64,000 nt of DNA from NCBI GenBank assembly GCA_964387945.1, contig CAYLYX010000014.1:1-64000 (forward strand). Direction: 5' to 3'. Below are positions 25,567 through 34,604 of this stretch, piece after piece (position 1 is the first letter of the stretch; each line of letters opens with the position of its first letter). Both the position numbers and the translations under genes were made by a program. This DNA is from Parvicella sp964387945 (GTDB lineage: Bacteria > Bacteroidota > Bacteroidia > Flavobacteriales_D > Parvicellaceae). Under the pieces are notes generated by a model. It saw nothing but the letters and a program-made list of their open reading frames with translations. It did not search any database and was not told the DNA's origin.

Positions 25567-25716
25567 GTGAGCAAGAAACCCAACAATAAAAGTCCTTTCT
25601 CCCTATGGCTTAAGCGCATTGGATTAGCAGGATTCCTATTCTTTCTAGTCAAAGGGTTAGCTTGGTTAGCCTTCTTTTACTTAGGCGCTTCCTGGTTTAA
25701 AGGTTGTGGTTTTTGA
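25567..25716 (+). CDS. 49-residue membrane miniprotein
   Basis: A short ORF starting GTG and ending TGA at 25714-25716, one base before the convergent tsaD stop. It reads as a basic N-terminus (MSKKPNNKSPFSLWLKRIG) followed by one membrane helix (LAGFLFFLVKGLAWLAFFYL) and a GCGF end. The composition, the promoter box immediately upstream and the exact fit between promoter and tsaD support a real gene. Function unknown. Confidence 0.6.
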   Translation: MSKKPNNKSPFSLWLKRIGLAGFLFFLVKGLAWLAFFYLGASWFKGCGF

Positions 25717-26751
25717 TTAAATGGCAAATCGTGCACTTGGTGCAACGTCCATTGTTGCTAAATCACCTTTTAAATATTTATAATAGCCTGTAATGGCAAT
25801 CATTGCTGCATTATCTGTGCAGTATTGAAATTCTGGAATAAACGTCCGCCAACCTTTCTGCTCTCCTACCGATTGCAATCGTTTTCGCAATTCACTATTG
25901 GCAGAAACACCTCCTCCAATGGCTACATCACTTATACCTTCTTTCTTCACCAACTCCTCCAGCTTAATGAACAAATAATCAATAATGTGCTTTTGATAGG
26001 AAGCACAAATATCAGCCAAGTTTTCTTCAACAAAATTAGGGTTTTGTTGCTTTTCCTTATTGACAAAATTCATAAACTGGGTCTTCAGTCCACTGAAACT
26101 ATAGGTATACCCCTCAGTTTTTGGAAATGTAAATGCAAATCGTTCGGGATCTCCTTCTTTTGCATATTTGTCGATTAATGGTCCTCCTGGGTAAGGGAGT
26201 CCTAAAACCTTTGCCGCTTTATCAAATGCCTCACCTGCCGCATCATCCATCGTCTCTCCCAGTACTTTCATTTCCAGAAAATCGTTCACCAAAACCAATT
26301 GGGTATGACCTCCGGATACGGTCATACAAATAAATGGAAACTCCGGTTTCGCTTTTTCCTCTCCCTCGGCCTGAATGAAATGGGCTAAAACATGACCAAT
26401 CATGTGATTCACCTCCACAATGGGTATTCCCAGTCCCATAGCAAACGACTTTGCAAAACTAGTTCCTACCAATAAAGAGCCTAACAACCCCGGACCTCTT
26501 GTAAAAGCTACAGCATCAATTTGTTCTTTTTTGATTCCAGCAGCTTTGATGGCAGCATCTACTACGGGAATAATGTTCTGCTGATGCGCTCTAGAAGCCA
26601 ACTCTGGCACTACTCCACCATATTTTTTATGCACCTCCTGACCAGCCGTAACATTAGATAACATCACATCGTTTCTTAAGATAGCCGCTGATGTGTCGTC
26701 ACAACTCGATTCTATCCCAAGAATGTACTTATATTTGTGTTGGCTTGTCAT
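25717..26751 (-). CDS. tsaD: tRNA N6-adenosine threonylcarbamoyltransferase TsaD
   Basis: The catalytic subunit that transfers threonylcarbamoyl to A37 of ANN-decoding tRNAs with TsaB, TsaE and TsaC (344 aa). It is an ASKHA-fold protein. ILGIESSCDDTSAAIL begins the nucleotide site, VNHMIGHVLAHF carries the metal-binding HxxxH, and MTVSGGHTQLVLV, IGGGVSANSELR and YCTDNAAMIA follow. The ATG at 26749-26751 is normal. Its first codons overlap the promoter box of the divergent tamB, so the two 5' ends are interleaved. Confidence 0.96.
   Translation of the reverse strand: MTSQHKYKYILGIESSCDDTSAAILRNDVMLSNVTAGQEVHKKYGGVVPELASRAHQQNIIPVVDAAIKAAGIKKEQIDAVAFTRGPGLLGSLLVGTSFAKSFAMGLGIPIVEVNHMIGHVLAHFIQAEGEEKAKPEFPFICMTVSGGHTQLVLVNDFLEMKVLGETMDDAAGEAFDKAAKVLGLPYPGGPLIDKYAKEGDPERFAFTFPKTEGYTYSFSGLKTQFMNFVNKEKQQNPNFVEENLADICASYQKHIIDYLFIKLEELVKKEGISDVAIGGGVSANSELRKRLQSVGEQKGWRTFIPEFQYCTDNAAMIAITGYYKYLKGDLATMDVAPSARFAI
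26730..26737 (+). promoter_or_regulatory. tamB promoter, -7 box TATATTTG, inside tsaD
   Basis: TATATTTG matches TAnnTTTG and lies within the first seven codons of the divergent tsaD. Transcription would begin near 26744. Confidence 0.45.
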
Positions 26752-26763
26752 AGCTGGAAAATA

Positions 26764-29700
26764 TTGGGCAAAATTATCAAAAATATAGCAACGGGAATAC
26801 TCAAGTTTATTGGGTATACGCTCGAGTTTGTGCTTTTCATTACTATCGCCTTTATTTTCTTAATCCGCTCTCCTTGGGTACAAACCTATGTGGCTCATCT
26901 AGTTGCATCTTACTACAGTTCCGAATTGGGAACAGAAGTAGAGGTTGAAAGTGTTAAAATCTACGGCTTGGATTATGCTGAAATTATTGGACTTCAAATT
27001 AAAGATCAACGGGGCGACACGCTCATTTATAGCCCTAAATTTTCTGGCTCCGTAGAAGTACTTAGCATGCGAAGTGAATTTGCGATACTTAAGGCCGTAA
27101 ACTCTGACAATGCTAGGGTAAAGCTACAAAAGTACAAGGGAGATTCGGTCACTAACATGCAGTTCGTTATCGACTACTTCTCTTCTGAGGATACCACAGA
27201 AAGTGAATTCAAGATCAAGATCAATGAGATTAACCTCTCTGACATGCACTTCTCGTATGACAACTGGAACATTGATCCTATTCCATATGGAATGGATTAC
27301 AATCACCTCGACTTGAAAAAAATTAACGGAAAGGTCGCCTCACTACGAAATCGTAACGGAGTGACTACGTTCAGTCTGGACAGCGTAAATCTGCAAGATA
27401 AGTCGGGCTTTGTGTTGAATCACTTACATTGTTACTTTCTTGCTAGCGACAAGAAAATCAAATTTGAAGACCTGAGTATTCTAACGCCCCATTCTAATAT
27501 GGACATTAAGGGGCTTTCGTTTAATTATCACGACTATGGTGACCTAAGCGACTTTCTTCATGCAGTTGTCATGAAAGGTAATATCCGTCCTTCGCGATTG
27601 AACCTTCAAGACCTATCCTATTTTGCTCCAGTTTTTAAAGACTTCAAGAACAACATCAAGATAGAAGGAATATTAGATGGAACCGTCAACAATTTCAATA
27701 TCAAGGACTTATACTTAGGGCTAAGTCCAGTGACTTATTACTCGGGAGAAGTAGACATTAAGGGACTTCCTTACGTAGATCAGTCGTTGTTTTACATGAA
27801 TATTGAGAGTTTGCAGACCACAGCAGAAGATCTCCGAAAGTTTGATTATATCGCAATGGGATTGGAGGAAGACCCAGAGATTCCAAAACAATTGGATCGA
27901 CTCGGTTTGGTTCAAATATCTGGTACCATCGATGGTTTTTTGGATGAATTCTACACCAACCTCGTAGTAGAATCCGAAGGTGGATCGGCAAGCGCATACC
28001 TACAAGCTGGGCTCGATACCTTATATACCTTGAATTATGTGGGAGACATCAGTACTAAGGATGTTGTTCTGGGCGAATTAATTGGAGACCAAAACATTGG
28101 AAACCTCACTTCGGAAATTAGTCTAAAGGGACATGGCGTTACCCTTGACGAATTGGAAACAACCGTAATTGGGCGCGTTCACAATTTTAATCTTTACGGA
28201 TACAACTACGGAGAAATCAACCTCAATACGGTTAAAGTATCAGGACAGAAGTTAGATGGTGTGGTAGAAATAGAAGACAACAATCTTGATTTCTTTTTCA
28301 ATGGGAAAGTTGACCTAAACGGCAAAACCCCAAAGTTTGACTTTATTGCTGATATTGGGAAGGCCAATTTGCATGAATTGCGACTCATTGATCGTCCTAC
28401 CTCTTCTTTTAAGGGAAAAGTTCATGTAGAAAACTGTTCGGGTAGCTCACTGGATGACTTTAAGGGAGTGGTTACAATAGAAGGTGCCGAATATTATGAA
28501 AATGGAACTACTTATGAGTTTGATGCGCTCCGCTTAGAATCATCACAAGACTCCGCCTATCGAGAAATTCATGTTCGCTCACAATTTGCCGATGTGGATA
28601 TGACGGGAGAATATCACCTTGCCAAATTAGATGAGAGTTTGTATAGCTTAGCCAATAAAGTTTTTCCCAGTCTCTTCAAGTACAGAGAGAACGAAGATAT
28701 CCCCACCGAAGTATTTGACCTTCAAATTGTCATCAAAGACCTCTCGGCACTTACCAATATCTTCTATCCCGACCTTGAAGTTGCCCCCTACACTGAAATT
28801 GGGATGAAATATGATAGTGACTATGAAATGTTAGAGCTATCCGCTCAATCGGATTATATCAATTATAAAGATATGAGGGTGGTTAACTTTACGTTGGACA
28901 CTACACAAAAGTTTGTTGTCTTTGACCCTTTCTATACTGTTGATTTGCATGCGGACTCTGCTATACTTGGTGCCGGTGTGCATTTCGAAAATCTAGCAAT
29001 TCTCTCCGACCTGTACAACGATGATCTCCATACTGAAATCAGCTGGCATAAGGATGATTCTACTTATTGGGGAGCGTTAGAATCCGATATTGACGTGCGA
29101 AGTTCATCAGAAATGATGTTTGCACTCCACCCCTCAGACATCTATCATGAAAAACTAGGCAAATGGTCCATTGACAATGAAGCCTACGTTAAAATCGATA
29201 GCACCTCACTTAAGTTTGACAATTTTAGGGCGACCAATGAATCTCAATCCGTGAAGGTCTTAGGAACAGTCTCAGAAGATCCTAATGATAGGTTAAAAGT
29301 ACTGATTGGCCAATTCAACATGAACAACCTCGATGCGTTCATGACTGATTCTACTCAAGTAAAAGGTACTATGACAGCTACGGCATACATTACGGACGTT
29401 TACAATGATATGTATTATGACGCCTACTGCTGGATCGACAATCTGGAACTTGACCAGTATGAAATTGGCGATGTAGAAGCCGTAGCTGGTTGGAATCCGC
29501 TTGAAGAACGAATAGAAATTACAGGAGATATTTTCTCAAGTGCATCAAATTCTACGTTTAAAATTGAAAAAGGGTATTACTATATCAAACGAGAAGAAAA
29601 TAACTTAGACTTTGACATTAACTTCAGGGAAACTGATCTTGCATTTGCCAATGTGTTCATGCCAGATGGGTTTTCCAATTTACAAGGATTACTAAATGGC

Positions 29701-31362
29701 CACCTTTATGTGAAGGGAAGTACAACTGTTCCTGAGTTGAATGGAGTGGTCAACCTTCACGATGCTGGGTTAAAGATTGACATGCTCAATACTTCTTATT
29801 ATGCCAATGGGGATGTCATCATCGAACCAGACATGATCCTGCTGAACGGAATTCCAATCAAAGACAAATTAGGTGCGAAAGGATTTTTAAGTGGCTCGTT
29901 CTTTCATCAAAACTTTGCGAAATATAGTTATGACTTCTATGCCTCTTTTAATAACCCTTTCCTTGTGATGAATACCACCTATGACATGAATCCTCTGTAC
30001 TATGGAAATGCATTTGCTACAGGTGATGTTTCTATCGCGTATGACGATTATAATGAACTTGAAATTGTGGTAAACGCCAAATCGGAGAAGGGCACCGACA
30101 TTACGCTTCCGCTATACGGAAGTGAGGATGTAGAATTGCAGGACTTTATTACGTTCGTGAGTAATGACAGCACCCAAAAAGAAGATGAATACGATGTCGA
30201 TCTGGAAGGAATTGAGATGACGCTGAGCATGGATATCACCGAGGATGCAAAAATCAAACTGGTATTTGATGATATTGTGGGTGATGCGATGCAAGGAACC
30301 GGTGAAGGTCATATCGATATGTATATTGACCAATTCTATGATTTCTACATGTTTGGTTCATATGAAGTCTATCAGGGAAGTTATTTGTTTACGTTAAAAG
30401 ACCTGCTCAATAAGAAATTTGAGGTGGAAAAAGGAGGCACCATCAACTGGTACGGTGATCCCTACGAAGCAGATATTGACCTTACGGCAATCTATAAACT
30501 CAAGACCAGTTTGTATGACATCATGCCAGAAAATCAGCGCGAGTCTTATCGTCAAAAAACGGATGTAGAAACGCACATGCACCTCACGGATAACCTGTTC
30601 AATCCTATCCTAAACTTTGATATTGAATTGCCTAGAAGCGATGAAAACGCCAAAACCATCTTAGCGAATATGGTGAGTACAGAAGCCGAAATGAACAAAC
30701 AAGTCTTCTCGCTCCTATTGCTCAACAAATTCTTACCCAGTGAGTACAATACTACAGGTTCTTCATCGGGAGGTACAGCAGCCATTGGGAACACCACTTC
30801 CGAAATGTTAAGTAATCAGTTGAGCAACATGCTTTCTAAGTTTAGCGATGACTTTGATATTGGGTTTAATTACCAGCCAGGCGATGAAGTGACCTCTCAA
30901 GAAGTGGCACTTGCCTTGAGCACACAGCTCCTTGATGACCGATTGACAATTACAACCAACCTAGGTGTGAGCCATCAAAATGCGGGAGATAATAGCAACA
31001 GTTTGATTGGAGATGTAGATGTAGAGTACAAAATCAACGAAGAGGGAAACACACGGGTTCACGGTTTCAACCGAAGTAACGAATACGATATTACCCAACA
31101 AGAAGCTACATATACGCAGGGAGTCGGGGTTTTTTATCAAGAGTCTTTTTCTACTTTTTCTGAATTGATGTGCAAACTAAAGAATATCTTTATCAAGAAA
31201 GAAAATGAGTGCGCTGAGTGTAATGTAAATTGTAATCAACTGCTCACGGAAGAAGAAAAAGAAGCTTGTAAAGAGCAAAAGAAAAAAGACAAAGAGGCTT
31301 GTAAAGAAGAACGCAAGCAAAGGAAAAAAGACAAGGAAAAGAAAACCGATGACAACGAATGA
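26764..31362 (+). CDS. tamB: translocation and assembly module protein TamB (AsmA-like)
   Basis: A very large envelope protein (about 1532 aa) with one N-terminal membrane helix (LEFVLFITIAFIFLIRSPWV) and a periplasmic beta-groove built of repeated strands. The TamB/DUF490 domain follows near the C-terminus (FMFGSYEVYQGSYLFTLKDL, then GGTINWYGDPYEADIDL, and NQLSNMLSKFSDDFDIGFNY). TamB-type proteins bridge inner and outer membranes and move lipids or help outer-membrane protein assembly. Unlike E. coli TamB, the chain continues for about 60 residues of Lys/Glu/Cys-rich sequence (ECAECNVNCNQ and two EACKE repeats). The start is uncertain: TTG at 26764 fits the promoter at 26730, while GTG at 26737 lies in the promoter box. 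The end overlaps pdxH by 14 bases. Confidence 0.88.
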   Translation: MGKIIKNIATGILKFIGYTLEFVLFITIAFIFLIRSPWVQTYVAHLVASYYSSELGTEVEVESVKIYGLDYAEIIGLQIKDQRGDTLIYSPKFSGSVEVLSMRSEFAILKAVNSDNARVKLQKYKGDSVTNMQFVIDYFSSEDTTESEFKIKINEINLSDMHFSYDNWNIDPIPYGMDYNHLDLKKINGKVASLRNRNGVTTFSLDSVNLQDKSGFVLNHLHCYFLASDKKIKFEDLSILTPHSNMDIKGLSFNYHDYGDLSDFLHAVVMKGNIRPSRLNLQDLSYFAPVFKDFKNNIKIEGILDGTVNNFNIKDLYLGLSPVTYYSGEVDIKGLPYVDQSLFYMNIESLQTTAEDLRKFDYIAMGLEEDPEIPKQLDRLGLVQISGTIDGFLDEFYTNLVVESEGGSASAYLQAGLDTLYTLNYVGDISTKDVVLGELIGDQNIGNLTSEISLKGHGVTLDELETTVIGRVHNFNLYGYNYGEINLNTVKVSGQKLDGVVEIEDNNLDFFFNGKVDLNGKTPKFDFIADIGKANLHELRLIDRPTSSFKGKVHVENCSGSSLDDFKGVVTIEGAEYYENGTTYEFDALRLESSQDSAYREIHVRSQFADVDMTGEYHLAKLDESLYSLANKVFPSLFKYRENEDIPTEVFDLQIVIKDLSALTNIFYPDLEVAPYTEIGMKYDSDYEMLELSAQSDYINYKDMRVVNFTLDTTQKFVVFDPFYTVDLHADSAILGAGVHFENLAILSDLYNDDLHTEISWHKDDSTYWGALESDIDVRSSSEMMFALHPSDIYHEKLGKWSIDNEAYVKIDSTSLKFDNFRATNESQSVKVLGTVSEDPNDRLKVLIGQFNMNNLDAFMTDSTQVKGTMTATAYITDVYNDMYYDAYCWIDNLELDQYEIGDVEAVAGWNPLEERIEITGDIFSSASNSTFKIEKGYYYIKREENNLDFDINFRETDLAFANVFMPDGFSNLQGLLNGHLYVKGSTTVPELNGVVNLHDAGLKIDMLNTSYYANGDVIIEPDMILLNGIPIKDKLGAKGFLSGSFFHQNFAKYSYDFYASFNNPFLVMNTTYDMNPLYYGNAFATGDVSIAYDDYNELEIVVNAKSEKGTDITLPLYGSEDVELQDFITFVSNDSTQKEDEYDVDLEGIEMTLSMDITEDAKIKLVFDDIVGDAMQGTGEGHIDMYIDQFYDFYMFGSYEVYQGSYLFTLKDLLNKKFEVEKGGTINWYGDPYEADIDLTAIYKLKTSLYDIMPENQRESYRQKTDVETHMHLTDNLFNPILNFDIELPRSDENAKTILANMVSTEAEMNKQVFSLLLLNKFLPSEYNTTGSSSGGTAAIGNTTSEMLSNQLSNMLSKFSDDFDIGFNYQPGDEVTSQEVALALSTQLLDDRLTITTNLGVSHQNAGDNSNSLIGDVDVEYKINEEGNTRVHGFNRSNEYDITQQEATYTQGVGVFYQESFSTFSELMCKLKNIFIKKENECAECNVNCNQLLTEEEKEACKEQKKKDKEACKEERKQRKKDKEKKTDDNE

Positions 31363-31996
31363 TTTTTTAAAAAAGCTACGTCATGATTTTGCCAAGCAAA
31401 CGCTCAGCAAAAAAGATGCGCACGACAATCCTTTTGAGCAATTCACATCTTGGCTAGAGGAAGCTATAAAAGCAAATGTAACTGAACCGATTGCTACAAC
31501 TATTGCCACAGTTAGTAAATATGGACAACCTTCTTCTCGGATTGTTTACATCAGAGATATCAATCCTAATGGTTTTGTTTTTTTTACCAATTACCTCAGT
31601 AAAAAAGGAATTGACATCAGCGTAAACCCAAAAGGATGCATGAATTTCTTTTGGCCCGAAATAGAACGTCAAATTCGTATAGAAGGTGTGATTGAAAAAG
31701 TAACTCACGATATATCTGATGCTTACTTTGCAGATCGACCAAAAGCTTCGCAAATTGGAGCACACGCCTCGCATCAAAGCCAGCCACTAGGGTCTCGCAA
31801 AGAACTCGAGCAACGAATCGCTGAATTGACTGAGAAGTATGAGAATCAGGAAGTTCCTCGTCCTTCAAACTGGGGTGGATATATCCTTGTGCCCCATTAT
31901 TTTGAATTTTGGCAAGGACGCCCTAGCCGTTTGCACGATAGAATTGCGTATAACAAAGACGATGAGGATTGGAAATTAGTTCGGTTAAACCCTTAG
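31349..31996 (+). CDS. pdxH: pyridoxamine 5'-phosphate oxidase
   Basis: An FMN enzyme that oxidises pyridoxine or pyridoxamine 5'-phosphate to pyridoxal phosphate (215 aa, normal). Key segments are PSSRIVYIRDINPNGFVFFTN, FFWPEIERQIRIEG, ASHQSQPLGSRKEL and the C-terminal EFWQGRPSRLHDRI with the substrate-binding RLHDR. The ATG lies 14 bases inside the end of tamB in another frame, so it is probably translated by coupling. Confidence 0.95.
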   Translation: MTTNDFLKKLRHDFAKQTLSKKDAHDNPFEQFTSWLEEAIKANVTEPIATTIATVSKYGQPSSRIVYIRDINPNGFVFFTNYLSKKGIDISVNPKGCMNFFWPEIERQIRIEGVIEKVTHDISDAYFADRPKASQIGAHASHQSQPLGSRKELEQRIAELTEKYENQEVPRPSNWGGYILVPHYFEFWQGRPSRLHDRIAYNKDDEDWKLVRLNP

Positions 31997-32022
31997 CAGG
32001 GGAAAGGGGGATATCCAGCTGA

Positions 32023-33270
32023 TTACTTTACTACCAACCGCTTTGTTGCTAAAGTAACACCATCTTGCTTGATCTCAATGAAGTAAATCCCTTTAGAAAG
32101 GTCAAAAGAAAGCATTTTTGAAAAGGTATCTTGAAAAACCGTATGATCCAGCCTTCTTCCGTTGACATCATGAACTGAAACTTCTGTAAACAACTGCTCA
32201 CTGGTTACCTTAAACACATCTTCTGTTGGGTTGGGATATACATTGACATCTACTTGTACATTTTCCTCCAAAGATAGGTAGCCCTGTATTTCCGTTTCGT
32301 TGAAGACGTACCATCCAAAATTGCACGCTATCCAGATATTCCCAAAGGAATCAGAAGAAATACTTTTAGGGTAGTTTTGCAAATTGATATCGTAGACTAC
32401 AAAATCATCCGAAGGGGAGTTATACTTGTAGAGAGACCCTCCAGTATTTTCTACACCCCATAAAACACCATTATTATCAACTGTAATATCATTCACGTAT
32501 TGAGATGGTAGTGAAGAGTTTACCTCATCATAATATTGAAAATTAGTCCCATCAAATTTCACAAAATTCTTCATATTCGACCCTCCTATTGAAATAATCC
32601 ACACATTTCCGAGACCATCAAAACAAATTCTTCTTTGCAGTCGAGAATAGTGATAGTTTGAATCGAAAGGAATCTCATATTGGGTGTAGCTGACCCCGTC
32701 AAACTTACCTAAGGCTCCTTTATAAAGCAACCACACTTCCCCACTACTGTCTACTCCGATCGTAGCTGGAATAGAGTCTGGTAAATTTGAGTTCGAACTA
32801 TTATAGATATTAAGTTGACCACCTGAATATTTATACAGACTGGCCTCATCATCACTACAAAAGAAAATGTCATGATCATGATGGGTAACATCTCGAGTAA
32901 GCGTATTATTATAAATATTGTGAAGCGAATTAGTAGCTTTTACGTAATATTTTATTCCATACCACTCATAAGAAAACCATAAAGTATCACCATTGTCATA
33001 TAATGGTTCTATATATTCTCCTGTTCCTGTAAGTTGCGGACATATCGTCTCATCATACCTCTCGTAAGTATTGTTCACAATATCATACTTTATCATATCC
33101 CCTTGTCCTGTTCCTGCCCACAAATAATTACCAAAGCACTTTAAAGTTCGGTGTTTTGGCAGGTAATTATAGCTCAAGTCAAATGAATCTTGGTGGACAA
33201 ACATAAGATCTTGTGATACGACCGTAAAACTCATAAACAGAAGCAGGGATATATACACTATTTTTTTCAT
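32023..33270 (-). CDS. secreted propeller-like protein with a T9SS sorting domain
   Basis: A 415-aa protein: signal peptide (about 1-19), then five to six repeated strands of the two-component-regulator/SMP-30 propeller type (LWAGTGQGDMIKYD, VWLLYKGALGKFDG, NVWIISIGGSNMKNFVKFDG, GNIWIACNFGWYVFN), and a type A CTD of about 75 residues starting VYPNPTEDVFKV and ending GVTLATKRLVVK. The CTD should direct export and surface anchoring by type IX secretion. It is a tandem paralogue of 33366-34604, with almost the same signal peptide and CTD but a diverged middle. Substrate or ligand unknown. Confidence 0.8.
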   Translation of the reverse strand: MKKIVYISLLLFMSFTVVSQDLMFVHQDSFDLSYNYLPKHRTLKCFGNYLWAGTGQGDMIKYDIVNNTYERYDETICPQLTGTGEYIEPLYDNGDTLWFSYEWYGIKYYVKATNSLHNIYNNTLTRDVTHHDHDIFFCSDDEASLYKYSGGQLNIYNSSNSNLPDSIPATIGVDSSGEVWLLYKGALGKFDGVSYTQYEIPFDSNYHYSRLQRRICFDGLGNVWIISIGGSNMKNFVKFDGTNFQYYDEVNSSLPSQYVNDITVDNNGVLWGVENTGGSLYKYNSPSDDFVVYDINLQNYPKSISSDSFGNIWIACNFGWYVFNETEIQGYLSLEENVQVDVNVYPNPTEDVFKVTSEQLFTEVSVHDVNGRRLDHTVFQDTFSKMLSFDLSKGIYFIEIKQDGVTLATKRLVVK

Positions 33271-33365
33271 GATGCACTGCTAGACCTACTTATCACAGGT
33301 GCATCCTAAAATAACAAATATCCCCCAATCTCCTAGAATTATTATTCGAAAATCCTGCAATTAAA

Positions 33366-34604
33366 TCACTTTACTACCAACCGCTTTGTTGCTAAAGTAA
33401 TACCATCTTGCTTGATCTCAATGAAGTAAATCCCTTTAGAAAGATCAAAAGAAAGCATTTTTGAAAAGGTATCTTGAAAAACCGCATGATTCAACCTTCT
33501 TCCGTTGATATCATGAACTGAAACTTCTGTAAACAACTGCTCACTGGTTACCTTAAACACATCTTCAGTTGGGTTGGGATATACATTGATATCCACATTT
33601 ACTTGTTCCTCTGAGGATAGGTAACCTTGTATTTCCGTTTCGTTAAAGACGTACCAGCCTGAAACGCTAGCGATCCATAAATTACCTTTTCTATCAAAAT
33701 CAATACTGCGCGGTCCTTGGACACTCATATCATAAGTAATAAAATTATTTAAATCGTAATCATACTTATAAATAAAACCAAGACCATCAACAAACCAGAC
33801 TCCATCGTTGGTGTCGATTGCAATATCTGCTGGAGCTAAATTTGGTAGTGAAGAATTTGTTTGATCATAATAATAAAAAGAAGAACCATCGAACCTTACA
33901 AGGTCTTTTATATTACTTCCGTGGGAGGCAATCCAAACATCTCCATTTTTGTCAAAAACCATTCTTCTAACTGGTCTTGTATAATTGTAATTGGATATAA
34001 ACGGCATATTATATCGCGTGTATTGACTACCATCTAAAACTCCAAGAACCCCATCATATGCTACCCATAAATCACCATCTTCATCAAGCGCAATTGTCAT
34101 AGGAATAGAATCTGGCAGGTTAGAATTGGAACTATTATAAACCGTAAGCTGACCGTTATTGAAATGGTAAACATTTTTTTCCGAGCTACTGCAAAAGTAA
34201 ATGTCACCGTTGCTGTAAACTACATCACGAACGGGTGTATTGGAGTATACATCATGCAAAGTATTGGTTGATTTAACATAATACTTAATGCCACTCCATT
34301 CGTAAGAAAACCATAGGGTATCTCCATCGTAGTGAAGTGGAAGAATATTTTCTCCGACAATTCCAAATTGAGTGCATATGTCTTCATCGTACAATTGATA
34401 GGTATCTGTGAGCACATTATACTTCATGATCTCCCCATAACTCATTCCAGCCCAAACCTCATCCCCAAAACACTTTAAAGTTCGATGTATCGGTAAGTAA
34501 TCGTGACCTAAATTAAACGTATCCTCTGGAATTAGTAAGGCTTTCTGAGATACGACCGTAAAACTCATAAACAGAAGTAAGGATAGATATACTATTTTTT
34601 TCAT
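33366..34604 (-). CDS. secreted propeller-like protein with a T9SS sorting domain (paralogue)
   Basis: A 412-aa protein with the same plan as its downstream neighbour: signal peptide, propeller-type repeats (VWAGMSYGEIMKYN, LWVAYDGVLGVLDG, DVWIASHGSNIKDLVRFDG, GNLWIASVSGWYVFN) and a type A CTD ending GITLATKRLVVK. Its ATG overlaps the stop of the upstream subtilase gene (ATGA), so the three are one operon and probably reach the surface together. Over the last 215 or so bases only about eight differ from the paralogue, far fewer than in the middle. Confidence 0.8.
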   Translation of the reverse strand: MKKIVYLSLLLFMSFTVVSQKALLIPEDTFNLGHDYLPIHRTLKCFGDEVWAGMSYGEIMKYNVLTDTYQLYDEDICTQFGIVGENILPLHYDGDTLWFSYEWSGIKYYVKSTNTLHDVYSNTPVRDVVYSNGDIYFCSSSEKNVYHFNNGQLTVYNSSNSNLPDSIPMTIALDEDGDLWVAYDGVLGVLDGSQYTRYNMPFISNYNYTRPVRRMVFDKNGDVWIASHGSNIKDLVRFDGSSFYYYDQTNSSLPNLAPADIAIDTNDGVWFVDGLGFIYKYDYDLNNFITYDMSVQGPRSIDFDRKGNLWIASVSGWYVFNETEIQGYLSSEEQVNVDINVYPNPTEDVFKVTSEQLFTEVSVHDINGRRLNHAVFQDTFSKMLSFDLSKGIYFIEIKQDGITLATKRLVVK

